DNA of 5,980 bases from an uncultured Clostridia bacterium (lineage in GTDB: Bacteria > Bacillota > Clostridia > RGIG6154): positions 1-5,980 of the forward strand of contig CAKSHV010000100.1 of the NCBI GenBank assembly GCA_934457515.1, written 5' to 3'. The notes beneath the pieces were generated by a model. The model ran no database searches. It had not been told where the DNA came from and worked only from the letters and a program-made list of their open reading frames with translations. Shown here piece by piece: positions 1 to 5,980 of this stretch (position 1 is its first letter; each line of letters opens with the position of its first letter). The translations under genes and the position numbers were made by a program.

Positions 1-1201
1 AAATAAAGCCGCAGTCAAAGGGCGCGTTGTGTGCAATCAGCGGTGCGTCGCCGATAAATTCCAAAAATTTCGGCAAAACCTCGTCCAAATTTTTTTGTCC
101 TTCCAGCATTTCGTTTGTAATGCCGGTTAAATTGGTGGTAAACTCCGAAATTTCAAATCCCGGGTTTACAAACTCGTCAAACGTTTCGGTAACGGCTCCG
201 TTTTCAATCCGCACCGCACCGATTTCAATAATTTCCGCGTTTAAAGGGCTGAGTCCCGTTGTTTCAATATCAAAAGCGACAAACGTGCCCGAAAACGGCT
301 CGTTACAATCGCCGTCCACGATCTTAACCCCATCATCAATCAAATAGCACTCGGTTCCGTATATAATTTTAATGCCGTATTTATTACCTGCGTCATACGC
401 ATCCGGGAACGACTGCACAACGCCGTGATCGGTAATGGCAATGGCTTTGTGTCCCCATTGTGCGGCGCGCTTTACAACATCATCCGTTTCGATAACTGCG
501 TCCATCGCGCTCATTTTGGTATGTAAATGCAGTTCAACGCGCTTTTCGGGCGCATTATCCTGCTTTTCGGGCAGTCTAATCTCCACAATGTCAGTCGCCA
601 TCATGCCCACTTCGCGGTCAAACTGGTCATATTTCGCATCGCCCCGCACCCGAAGACAAGTTCCTTTTTTAATTCTGTCCTTAGGTGCTAAATTCTTCTT
701 TTTCGGGTCTAAAAACATTTTAACCGAAATGGAAGACGTTTTATCCGTAATATCAAAGCGGAAAATAATTTTTCCCGTCTTTGTTTCTCTCTCATCAGTC
801 GCAATAACTTTGCCCTCAATCACGGCTCTTCCGTAATATTCGTCAATATTTGCAATTTTTTCAACCATAGCGTCGGCAGGGATTCCCTTGCCGTAAATCA
901 AAGGACTCTTGTTTTCCTCCCGTTTCGGCGCAGCAGCCGGTATGGGTGCACTGTGAACAGACGGCGCGGCCACTTTGGGCGCTGCGGGAAATTTAAAGGA
1001 GAAATCAATATTTGCAATGCGGTAAATACTCTTTACCTCGTCCGCAAAACATTCCTGTTTGCCCTCCGAAATTGGGTAAGGCAGAATAATGTCAGCCGAA
1101 AGGTAATTTTCCGCGCGCTTCATCACCATATTATCAATGTCCGCCGCCGCAAAGTCCGCCGACGGAATAATCGCTTTAAAAACATCTAAAAACTTCTTCA
1201 T
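1..1201 (-). CDS. polC: DNA polymerase III PolC-type, alpha subunit (N-terminal 400 residues; 3' end off window)
   Basis: Replicative DNA polymerase of Bacillota, which copies the chromosome and carries its own 3'-5' proofreading exonuclease. The frame is open from ATG at 1201 to the left edge, giving 400 codons of a protein usually near 1,400. Visible parts in order: a short N-terminal region (about 1-70); an Ala/Pro-rich linker (about 72-100); an OB-fold nucleic-acid-binding domain (about 125-215, including FRFDITDKTSSISVKMF); the start of the PHP domain, with HLHTKMSAMDA at 225-235 and ITDHGVVQSFPDA at 256-268; then the inserted DEDD-type exonuclease. Exonuclease motif I is FDIETTG (D311, E313) and motif II is IAHNAPFD (D396). 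The polymerase palm, fingers and the rest of the PHP domain lie outside the window. The N-terminus looks shorter than in B. subtilis PolC. It follows ispG by 17 bases. Family assignment is very secure. Confidence 0.97.
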   Translation of the reverse strand, partial: MKKFLDVFKAIIPSADFAAADIDNMVMKRAENYLSADIILPYPISEGKQECFADEVKSIYRIANIDFSFKFPAAPKVAAPSVHSAPIPAAAPKREENKSPLIYGKGIPADAMVEKIANIDEYYGRAVIEGKVIATDERETKTGKIIFRFDITDKTSSISVKMFLDPKKKNLAPKDRIKKGTCLRVRGDAKYDQFDREVGMMATDIVEIRLPEKQDNAPEKRVELHLHTKMSAMDAVIETDDVVKRAAQWGHKAIAITDHGVVQSFPDAYDAGNKYGIKIIYGTECYLIDDGVKIVDGDCNEPFSGTFVAFDIETTGLSPLNAEIIEIGAVRIENGAVTETFDEFVNPGFEISEFTTNLTGITNEMLEGQKNLDEVLPKFLEFIGDAPLIAHNAPFDCGFI

Positions 1202-1206
1202 TCCTG

Positions 1207-1212
1207 CTCCTT
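1207..1212 (-). promoter_or_regulatory. Shine-Dalgarno site of polC
   Basis: AAGGAG on the minus strand, 5 bases before the ATG at 1201. An in-frame GTG six codons upstream (1217-1219, sharing one base with the ispG stop codon) would place this site inside the coding region, so the ATG is preferred as the start. Confidence 0.8.
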
Positions 1213-1218
1213 TTGTCA

Positions 1219-2256
1219 CTACATTCTGCTTATTTCATCCATCAAAACATCAATCACACGGTCAAACGCAACCTTGCCCACAATCTCGCCTTTTTTAAAG
1301 AGAATGCACTCGTCTTTGCCGCCCGCAACGCCGATATCCGCCTCTTTCGCCTCGCCGGGACCGTTTACCACGCACCCCATAACCGCAACGGTTATATCTT
1401 TGTCAATCTCCTTTAATTTCGGCTCGAGAGCATTTACAATGTCGATTAAAGAATAGCAGCATCTGCCGCAGGTCGGGCACGAAACAAGTGTCACGCCCCC
1501 CGAAAGTCTGCCGCACGCCTTTAAAATTTCCTTTGCAGCATACACCTCGCGTACAGGGTCTGCTGTAAGCGAAACACGCATGGTGTCGCCAATTCCCTCG
1601 TTTAAAAGCGTTCCTAATCCCACCGAGGATTTAATCAGACCGCCATACTCCGTTCCCGCCTCGGTCACGCCAATGTGCAAAGGATAATCGCAAAGGGTAT
1701 GTATTTTTCGATACGCCTCCACGGTTTTCATCACCGAAGAGGATTTTAATGAAAGCACAATATTTTTCATACCGTATTTTTCAAGTGCTTTTGCCTCTTT
1801 CAGCGCGCTTTCCACCATTGCGTCCGCCGTCGGTGCGCCGTATTTTGCAAGCAATGCTTTATCCAGCGACCCGCCGTTTACGCCGATGCGGATGGGAATT
1901 TCTTTTTTTACCGCCATTTCGGCAACCGCTTTCACCCGCACCTCGTCCCCGATATTCCCGGGGTTAATGCGCACTTTGTCAATTCCGCGCTCCATGCACT
2001 CAAGTGCTGCGCGGTAGTCAAAATGAATGTCCGCAACAAGCGGAATTGAAATTTGTTTTTTTATTTTATCAATGCATTTTGCGGTTTCAACATCCGGAAC
2101 CGTCACACGCACAATGTCGCACCCCGCAGCCTCTAAGGCGTGGATTTGGGACACGGTAGATGCAACGTCTGCCGTTTTGGTTGTTGTCATAGACTGAATC
2201 AGGCACGGATTTCCGCCGCCGATTACCTTGTTTCCGATTTTAACCACTCTTGTCAT
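1219..2256 (-). CDS. ispG: 4-hydroxy-3-methylbut-2-enyl diphosphate synthase (IspG/GcpE)
   Basis: Cytosolic iron-sulfur enzyme of the MEP isoprenoid pathway. It converts 2-C-methyl-D-erythritol 2,4-cyclodiphosphate to HMBPP, the penultimate step before IPP and DMAPP. The 345-residue product has the normal bacterial length. Visible landmarks are QSMTTTKT (21-28) near the N-terminus, a TIM-barrel with VADIHFDYR (74-82) and RINPGNIG (96-103), and a C-terminal [4Fe-4S] domain. The cluster ligands are C260 and C263 in SCPTCGR and C295 in GCVVNGPGE, with E302 as the expected fourth ligand, so all known cluster residues are present. Start is ATG at 2256, with AAGGAG at 2264-2269 seven bases upstream. 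It lies 17 bases after rseP and 17 before polC, and with dxr supplies two MEP-pathway steps in this cluster. Nothing is unusual in the protein. Confidence 0.98.
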   Translation of the reverse strand: MTRVVKIGNKVIGGGNPCLIQSMTTTKTADVASTVSQIHALEAAGCDIVRVTVPDVETAKCIDKIKKQISIPLVADIHFDYRAALECMERGIDKVRINPGNIGDEVRVKAVAEMAVKKEIPIRIGVNGGSLDKALLAKYGAPTADAMVESALKEAKALEKYGMKNIVLSLKSSSVMKTVEAYRKIHTLCDYPLHIGVTEAGTEYGGLIKSSVGLGTLLNEGIGDTMRVSLTADPVREVYAAKEILKACGRLSGGVTLVSCPTCGRCCYSLIDIVNALEPKLKEIDKDITVAVMGCVVNGPGEAKEADIGVAGGKDECILFKKGEIVGKVAFDRVIDVLMDEISRM

Positions 2257-2273
2257 AGTTTTTCTCCTTATTT

Positions 2274-3278
2274 TTAAAACAGCCGACCGACATCATTAAA
2301 CGTAACCAAAAGCATTAACAGCAGCAGCAACAACATGCCTGTTGCATGAAATGCCGTCTCGACTTTTTCAGGCACGGGACGCCGAATCAGAATGGATATT
2401 AAAACAAACAGAATCCGTCCGCCGTCCAAAGCCGGTATGGGCAGAAGATTAAAAAGCCCTAAATTGACCGTAATCAGTGCAACAATGTAGAGAAGGTCGG
2501 TCCAGCCTGTCTTTGCGGCGTTTCCGATTTCCTTGACGATTCCCACCGGGCCGGACGCTTCTTTTACCGAAACACTGCCTGTTACCAAATCCCACAGTCC
2601 GGTCAAAACCAGTTTACCCATGAAAATTTCGAGATAAAAGCTGTTTTTGATGGTTTTAAGCACCGTATTCGGGCTGCTTTTAACCTGAATGCCGATATAA
2701 ACCGTGCCGTTTTCATCGGTATACGGCTTAAAATTTTTAAATTGAATTTTTTTGCCGCCACGATTAACTGTTAAGTCAAACGACTTGTCACCGTTGCGGA
2801 GCAGGAAAAATTTGATATCGGGATAAAAATTGACTTTTGTATTTCCCATTTTCACAATGGTGTCGTCCTCTTGAAGTCCGATTTGCTCTGCATAGGTATT
2901 TGGAATAATGCCGGCAGCAACCGGGTCTGCAATGGCAGGCTGACCTGCATAAAAAAGCAGCAAAAGAACAAAACCCAAAACCAAATTCATCACCGCGCCC
3001 GCGGCAAGAATAACAATTTTCTGCCATTTTTGGGCATTGCAAAAGGCTCGTTTATCGTCCGAACCGCCGTTTTCGCCCTCTAAATTACAAAAACCGCCAA
3101 TGGGAAGAAGTCGCAGTGAATAAGCGGTTTCCTTTCCCTGCCACGAAAACAGCTTCGGACCCATGCCGATTGCAAATTCGTGCACCAAAACACCGCTTAA
3201 TTTTGCGGCAACCAAGTGTCCTGCCTCGTGAATACCAATCATAATCCCGAAAGCGATAAGTGCAATGATAATTGTCAA
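2274..3278 (-). CDS. rseP: RseP/RasP-family site-2 zinc metalloprotease (M50B)
   Basis: Intramembrane zinc protease that cuts membrane-spanning segments, typically of anti-sigma factors and leftover signal peptides; the B. subtilis relative is RasP (YluC). The 334 residues show the full family plan. A first membrane helix carries the zinc motif HEAGH (17-21; catalytic E18). A second helix (about 88-110) follows the conserved LLPIGGF (58-63) segment. A single extracytoplasmic PDZ-like domain spans about 120-200. A third helix carries the second catalytic motif, NLLPIPALDGG (277-287), with D285 as third zinc ligand. The protein ends in a Leu-rich last helix (about 313-326). The start is TTG at 3276-3278, chosen because GGAGG lies 8 bases upstream and the N-terminus fits the family. 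It is 4 bases from the dxr stop, so translational coupling is likely. The actual substrate cannot be inferred here. Confidence 0.96.
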   Translation of the reverse strand: MTIIIALIAFGIMIGIHEAGHLVAAKLSGVLVHEFAIGMGPKLFSWQGKETAYSLRLLPIGGFCNLEGENGGSDDKRAFCNAQKWQKIVILAAGAVMNLVLGFVLLLLFYAGQPAIADPVAAGIIPNTYAEQIGLQEDDTIVKMGNTKVNFYPDIKFFLLRNGDKSFDLTVNRGGKKIQFKNFKPYTDENGTVYIGIQVKSSPNTVLKTIKNSFYLEIFMGKLVLTGLWDLVTGSVSVKEASGPVGIVKEIGNAAKTGWTDLLYIVALITVNLGLFNLLPIPALDGGRILFVLISILIRRPVPEKVETAFHATGMLLLLLLMLLVTFNDVGRLF

Positions 3279-3282
3279 ACTC

Positions 3283-4428
3283 TTAACCTCCGATTTGTTT
3301 TAAAACAGCCTCCCGCGCCAGCGCGTCCGTTTCGCGGATGTCTGCAAGCGTATACTGTTTTACTTCTTTATATGCGTCCATTGCTTTTTCAATGCAGTCC
3401 GCAATATCCAAAAATCCGATTTTTTTATCTAAAAATAATGCCACCGCCGCCTCGTTTGCTCCGTTTAAAAAGCAAGGTGCGGTTCCACCCGTTTTCAGCG
3501 CTGCACGCGCCAGTTTCAGGCATTTAAAGGTGTCCTCATCCGCCGCGTAAAACGAAAGATTCGGGTGCTTTAAAAAGTTAAAGGGACTGCTTTTCAGGAT
3601 TTCCCGATTCGGATAATTTAATGCAACCGAAATAGGCGTCCGCATGTCCGGCTCGCCCATTTGTGCCAAAACTGAACCGTCGGAAAGCTCAATCATGGAA
3701 TGAATAATGCTTTCGCGGTGCACAACAACGTCAATTTCGTCTATCTCCATATCAAACAGCCATTTTGCCTCGATTATTTCCAATCCCTTGTTCATCATTG
3801 TAGCAGAATCAATGGTTATTTTTCGCCCCATTGACCAATTGGGATGCTTTAAAGCCTGTTCGGGGGTAATATTTTTAAGTTCTTCGCGTTTTTTGCCGAA
3901 AAACGGACCGCCCGACGCGGTTAAAATCAAGCGCCGCGGTTTATGACCGCACTCTAAGCACTGAAAAATGGCGCTGTGCTCGCTGTCAACCGGCAATAAA
4001 CGAACGCCTTTTTTCTTCACCAACTCGGTAACCAGCTTGCCTGCCGTAACCAGCGTTTCTTTATTGGCAAGGGCAACATCGTGCCCTGCGGAAATGGCAG
4101 ACAGCGTAGGTTCCAATCCCGAAATGCCGACCGTTGCGGACAAAACAACATCGTTTTGCTCATTTGCGGCAACCTCGCAAAGTCCCGCTGTACCGCCAAG
4201 GACTTTTATGTCTGTATCCGAAAGCGCAAGCTGCAGTGCTTTATAGCTTTCGCCGTCCGCCGTTGCAACAAACTGCGGTTTAAACCTGCGCGCCTGCTGT
4301 TCGAGCAATTTTATGTTTCGGTTTCCGGTAAGGCCTATAATATTATAGCGCCCCGGCTGACGCGCAACCACGTCTAACGTTTGCGTACCGATTGAACCGG
4401 TTGAACCCAAAACAGAAATATTTTTCAC
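3283..4428 (-). CDS. dxr: 1-deoxy-D-xylulose 5-phosphate reductoisomerase
   Basis: Cytosolic enzyme of the first committed MEP-pathway step. It rearranges and reduces DXP to 2-C-methyl-D-erythritol 4-phosphate with NADPH and a divalent metal, and is the fosmidomycin target. The 381 residues match the family length. The Rossmann NADPH-binding loop is GSTGSIG (8-14). ANKE lies at 121-124. Metal ligands are D148 and E150 in DSEH and E217 in MMNKGLE. Substrate-binding segments are ASGGPF (171-176), HPNWSMG (195-201) and KITIDSAT (203-210). The GANEAAV segment (323-329) begins the C-terminal helical domain. The family's usual HPQS reads HRES (237-240) here, a tolerated variant. Start is GTG at 4426-4428, because the protein then begins directly with the NADPH-binding strand; AAAGGA lies 11 bases upstream. 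A terminator-like hairpin separates it from cdsA, whereas rseP follows after 4 bases. Confidence 0.98.
   Translation of the reverse strand: MKNISVLGSTGSIGTQTLDVVARQPGRYNIIGLTGNRNIKLLEQQARRFKPQFVATADGESYKALQLALSDTDIKVLGGTAGLCEVAANEQNDVVLSATVGISGLEPTLSAISAGHDVALANKETLVTAGKLVTELVKKKGVRLLPVDSEHSAIFQCLECGHKPRRLILTASGGPFFGKKREELKNITPEQALKHPNWSMGRKITIDSATMMNKGLEIIEAKWLFDMEIDEIDVVVHRESIIHSMIELSDGSVLAQMGEPDMRTPISVALNYPNREILKSSPFNFLKHPNLSFYAADEDTFKCLKLARAALKTGGTAPCFLNGANEAAVALFLDKKIGFLDIADCIEKAMDAYKEVKQYTLADIRETDALAREAVLKQIGG
3287..3291 (-). promoter_or_regulatory. Shine-Dalgarno site of rseP, inside the dxr C-terminus
   Basis: GGAGG on the minus strand, formed by the last two sense codons of dxr (GGA GGT, encoding Gly-Gly) and lying 8 bases before the TTG start of rseP. 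It supports the non-ATG start and implies that translation of dxr and rseP is coupled. Confidence 0.85.
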
Positions 4429-4439
4429 GTGTTTTTCAT

Positions 4440-4445
4440 TCCTTT
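4440..4445 (-). promoter_or_regulatory. Probable Shine-Dalgarno site of dxr
   Basis: AAAGGA on the minus strand, 11 bases before the GTG start at 4428. The spacing is slightly long but usable. An ATG directly abutting this site (4437-4439) is out of frame with dxr and too close to be served by it, which supports the GTG. Confidence 0.6.
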
Positions 4446-4463
4446 CGGAAAATAATAATGTGG

Positions 4464-4490
4464 AAAAAACGGCTATATTAGCCGTTTTTT
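4464..4490 (-). terminator. Intrinsic terminator-like hairpin between cdsA and dxr
   Basis: Perfect 27-base inverted repeat: 12 base pairs around a 3-base loop (4476-4478). Its GC-rich core is CGGCT/AGCCG, flanked by six A's on one side and six T's on the other. In the minus-strand transcript the stem ends in a run of six U's, as an intrinsic terminator should. The A-tract makes it equally plausible on the plus strand. It lies 54 bases after the frame-restored end of cdsA and 35 bases before the dxr start. It could end the uppS-cdsA transcript or reduce read-through into dxr. No convincing promoter is visible between it and dxr. Confidence 0.75.
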
Positions 4491-4518
4491 GGCGTATTTA
4501 AATTTTGATAAAATTTTC

Positions 4519-5346
4519 TTAAAACTCCCTTTTGGAGCAAAATTCTATCCCAGTACGGGTATATTTTTTATGAAATAATACACAAGCGGCGCAATGAAAA
4601 TAATGCTGTCTATCGTCCATAATGCCGCCGTGTCCGGGCAGAATATTGCCATAGTCCTTAATGTTATACTGCCGTTTGATGACGGATGCGGCCAAATCTC
4701 CGATTTCGGAAAATGCACCGCACAGAACGCCTAAAATCATAAGCGGAACATAGTGCACGTGAACCGTAAAGAACGACTGCATAATGCCGCCCACAACCAA
4801 AAAACAAATCACAACGCCGACCATTCCGCCGACAGCACCCTCCACCGTTTTTTTAGGGCTGATTTCGGGACACAGCTTATGTTTTCCGAAGAAAACGCCT
4901 GTAAAATAAGCAAATGTGTCCGTTCCGAACGCACCGACAAAAATCAGAAAAATATTGAATGCGCCGTTCGGCAGATTGCGCACAAACACAATATGCGACA
5001 TGGTGTATACGATGTAAACCGTCATAAACAGCGACAAAGCAATGTCTGCAACCTTAATGGTTTTGTGGTAAGCAAGCAGAATAATGAACATGATGACCAC
5101 ATAAATAAACACAATCGGCATGACGAGGTTTATGGAAATTTTCTCCACAAATACTGCAACCGCCGCAAAAAGCAGACTTGCTATGTACAGCATAATGTTT
5201 TTGTTGATTCCGATCGCGCAGTACATTTCATGCAGCGCATACAGGGAAATTACACCGACCGCAATACTTAAAACCGTCGGGTTGGAAATTAAAATCAGCA
5301 AAACAATTGCCCCGCCGATCAATCCGGTTATAATTCTTTGACGCAT
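4519..5346 (-). CDS. cdsA: Phosphatidate cytidylyltransferase (CDP-diglyceride synthase), frameshifted near 3' end
   Basis: Integral membrane enzyme that makes CDP-diacylglycerol from phosphatidic acid and CTP, the precursor of bacterial phospholipids. Residues 1-244 are typical: several hydrophobic helices, then GTDTFAYFTGVFFGK (141-155), SPKKTVEG (163-170), GDLAASVIKR (216-225) and KDYGNILPGHGGIMD (230-244). The family signature should continue D-R-[hydrophobic]-D, but the frame breaks after D244 (4615-4617). As read, 31 unrelated polar residues follow and the frame stops at 4519. Shifting at base 4614 restores IDSIIFIAPLVYY and a last hydrophobic helix ending in a TAG at 4545-4547, for about 267 residues, the normal length. 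Two bases therefore appear to be missing. Start is ATG at 5346, with only a weak GA-rich ribosome-binding sequence upstream (5351-5361). It follows uppS by 43 bases. Confidence 0.93.
   Translation of the reverse strand: MRQRIITGLIGGAIVLLILISNPTVLSIAVGVISLYALHEMYCAIGINKNIMLYIASLLFAAVAVFVEKISINLVMPIVFIYVVIMFIILLAYHKTIKVADIALSLFMTVYIVYTMSHIVFVRNLPNGAFNIFLIFVGAFGTDTFAYFTGVFFGKHKLCPEISPKKTVEGAVGGMVGVVICFLVVGGIMQSFFTVHVHYVPLMILGVLCGAFSEIGDLAASVIKRQYNIKDYGNILPGHGGIMDDRQHYFHCAACVLFHKKYTRTGIEFCSKREF
4614..4617 (-). other. Frameshift site within cdsA
   Basis: On the minus strand GAC (Asp244) is followed by a lone G, then ATA GAC AGC encoding I-D-S of the conserved DR[IFL]DS segment. The arginine codon is short by two bases. 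Loss of CG from an ancestral GACCGGATAGAC would give exactly the observed GACGATAGAC. No slippery heptamer of a known programmed-frameshift type is visible here. A sequencing or assembly error, or a recent natural deletion, is the likelier explanation. Confidence 0.85.
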
Positions 5347-5389
5347 ATAGCCCCATCCCTCACATACTCTTTTTTTGCCTGTTACGGCG

Positions 5390-5980
5390 TTATTTTTTGT
5401 TTAAGCCGCCGTACCGCCGGTCCCGATGCTGAAAAGACGCGATTGCTTTTAACATATCGTCGCCTGTAAATTCGGGCCACAAAACATCGGTGAAATAATA
5501 TTCCGAATAAGCAGACTGCCAAAGCAGAAAGTTACTGGTTCGAATTTCGCCGCCCGTGCGGATAATCAGTTCAGGGTCCTGAACATAATTTGTGTACATA
5601 TGCTTGCTCATTTCCTCTTCGGTTATGTCTGACGATTTCATTTCGCCCTTTTCGCAAAGAGAAGCAAGCGCACGCGCCGCGCGCACAATTTCGTCCCGTC
5701 CGCCGTAGCCTAAGGCGATATTTAAATTTAGACCCTCTTCATTTGCGGTTTCGCGCTCGATGACTTCAATTTTCTTTTGCAAAGAGGGTGAAAATTCGCT
5801 CGTATCGCCGATAACGCGGATCTTTAAACTGTCGTCACCCAGCTGATGCCGCCAGTCGCCAAGGTAAAAGCCGAGCAATTTCATAATGCCAGAAACCTCC
5901 GCCGTCGGACGTTTCCAATTCTCGGTGGAAAACGCGTAAACCGTTAAATTCTTAACGCCGATGTCTTTGGCAAAGCGGGT
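5390..5980 (-). CDS. uppS: Isoprenyl transferase / undecaprenyl diphosphate synthase (5' end off window)
   Basis: Soluble cis-prenyltransferase that adds isopentenyl units to farnesyl diphosphate to make undecaprenyl diphosphate, the carrier lipid for peptidoglycan and other wall polymers. The frame is open to the right edge, so 196 residues are visible of roughly 245. The missing N-terminus would hold the catalytic Asp motif (MDGNGRWA in the family). The visible part begins just before LTVYAFSTENWKRP (12-25 of the fragment). It continues with RVIGD, then NIALGYGGRDEI, then the diphosphate-binding RTGGEIRTSNFLLWQ (R141 and R147 of the fragment), E160 in AYSEYYF, and ends with FQHRDRRYGGLNKK. 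The ATG at 5884 is internal, because the conserved FSTENW motif lies upstream of it. The usual ALNYGG reads ALGYGG here. The stop is TAA at 5390-5392. Confidence 0.97.
   Translation of the reverse strand, partial: TRFAKDIGVKNLTVYAFSTENWKRPTAEVSGIMKLLGFYLGDWRHQLGDDSLKIRVIGDTSEFSPSLQKKIEVIERETANEEGLNLNIALGYGGRDEIVRAARALASLCEKGEMKSSDITEEEMSKHMYTNYVQDPELIIRTGGEIRTSNFLLWQSAYSEYYFTDVLWPEFTGDDMLKAIASFQHRDRRYGGLNKK

Noticed and set aside
844..1018. The 14-base string tcaatatttgcaat occurs twice in polC (near 844 and 1007), both encoding I-A-N-I-D.
   Set aside because: The repeat is short, in frame in both copies and flanked by unrelated sequence. Coincidence of common codons is enough to explain it.
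2315..2340. Trinucleotide-like run (cagcagcagcaacaac) near the 3' end of rseP.
   Set aside because: It encodes the poly-leucine last membrane helix with TTG and CTG codons. It is too short and imperfect to call a microsatellite.
4425..4439. Micro-ORF of four codons (ATG AAA AAC ACG TGA, minus strand) whose stop overlaps the GTG start of dxr.
   Set aside because: Its ATG directly abuts the Shine-Dalgarno sequence, leaving no spacing for initiation. There is no leader-peptide signature such as a run of one regulatory amino acid.
4429..4463. A TATTAT hexamer between the hairpin and dxr, considered as a -10 element.
   Set aside because: No acceptable -35 box lies at the right distance, where the sequence is the hairpin itself, so a promoter call is not supported.
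4521..4544. Possible second small hairpin (CTCC/GGAG) followed by TTTT just after the repaired cdsA stop.
   Set aside because: The stem is only 4 base pairs and the T-run is short and interrupted. It is too weak to call beside the much stronger hairpin at 4464-4490.
4753..5271. A 172-codon open frame on the plus strand opposite cdsA.
   Set aside because: The product is rich in His, Asn, Arg and Lys with no recognisable motif, and no good ribosome-binding site is apparent. It is explained as the antisense shadow of the hydrophobic codons of cdsA.
5347..5389. The uppS-cdsA spacer, examined for a promoter or terminator.
   Set aside because: Only a 3-bp stem (GCC/GGC) and an A-run are present. 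There is no T-run on the coding strand and no convincing -35/-10 pair.

Overview
The window is a run of six co-oriented genes, all on the minus strand, filling almost the whole 5,980 bases. In transcription order (right to left) they are uppS (5' end off the right edge), cdsA, dxr, rseP, ispG and polC (3' end off the left edge). The organism is most probably a Clostridia-type member of the Bacillota. PolC, with its exonuclease domain inserted in the PHP domain, is a hallmark of that phylum and a few relatives. From general knowledge, the order uppS-cdsA-dxr-rseP-ispG-polC is a familiar clostridial arrangement; Bacillus subtilis has proS where ispG sits here. Base composition is moderate. Nothing suggests a mobile, phage or defence region.

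Layout: uppS occupies 5390-5980. After a 43-base gap comes cdsA (5346 down to 4519 as read, or 4545 after frame repair). A 90-116 base spacer then holds a strong terminator-like hairpin (4464-4490). Next come dxr (4428-3283), rseP (3278-2274), ispG (2256-1219) and polC (from 1201). The last four are tightly packed, with gaps of 4, 17 and 17 bases, each with a recognisable Shine-Dalgarno sequence. They look like one translationally linked block. There is no gene-free stretch longer than about 120 bases, and I see no RNA gene, CRISPR array, insertion sequence or long repeat.

How the genes fit together: Dxr and IspG are two enzymes of the non-mevalonate (MEP) isoprenoid pathway. UppS uses its products to build undecaprenyl diphosphate, the lipid carrier for cell-wall synthesis. 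CdsA makes CDP-diacylglycerol for phospholipids. RseP/RasP is a membrane site-2 protease involved in envelope signalling and signal-peptide clearance. PolC is the replicative DNA polymerase. The cluster therefore joins envelope-lipid supply with DNA replication.

The main oddity is a reading-frame break near the 3' end of cdsA. It falls inside the conserved family signature and replaces the last membrane helix with an unrelated tail. The expected C-terminus is fully preserved in another frame, so a sequencing or assembly error or a very recent mutation is likely. Other points are the hairpin that splits the gene run, non-ATG starts for dxr and rseP, and a PolC N-terminus that appears short. 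I found no evidence of a previously undescribed system; this is an ordinary, conserved housekeeping region.
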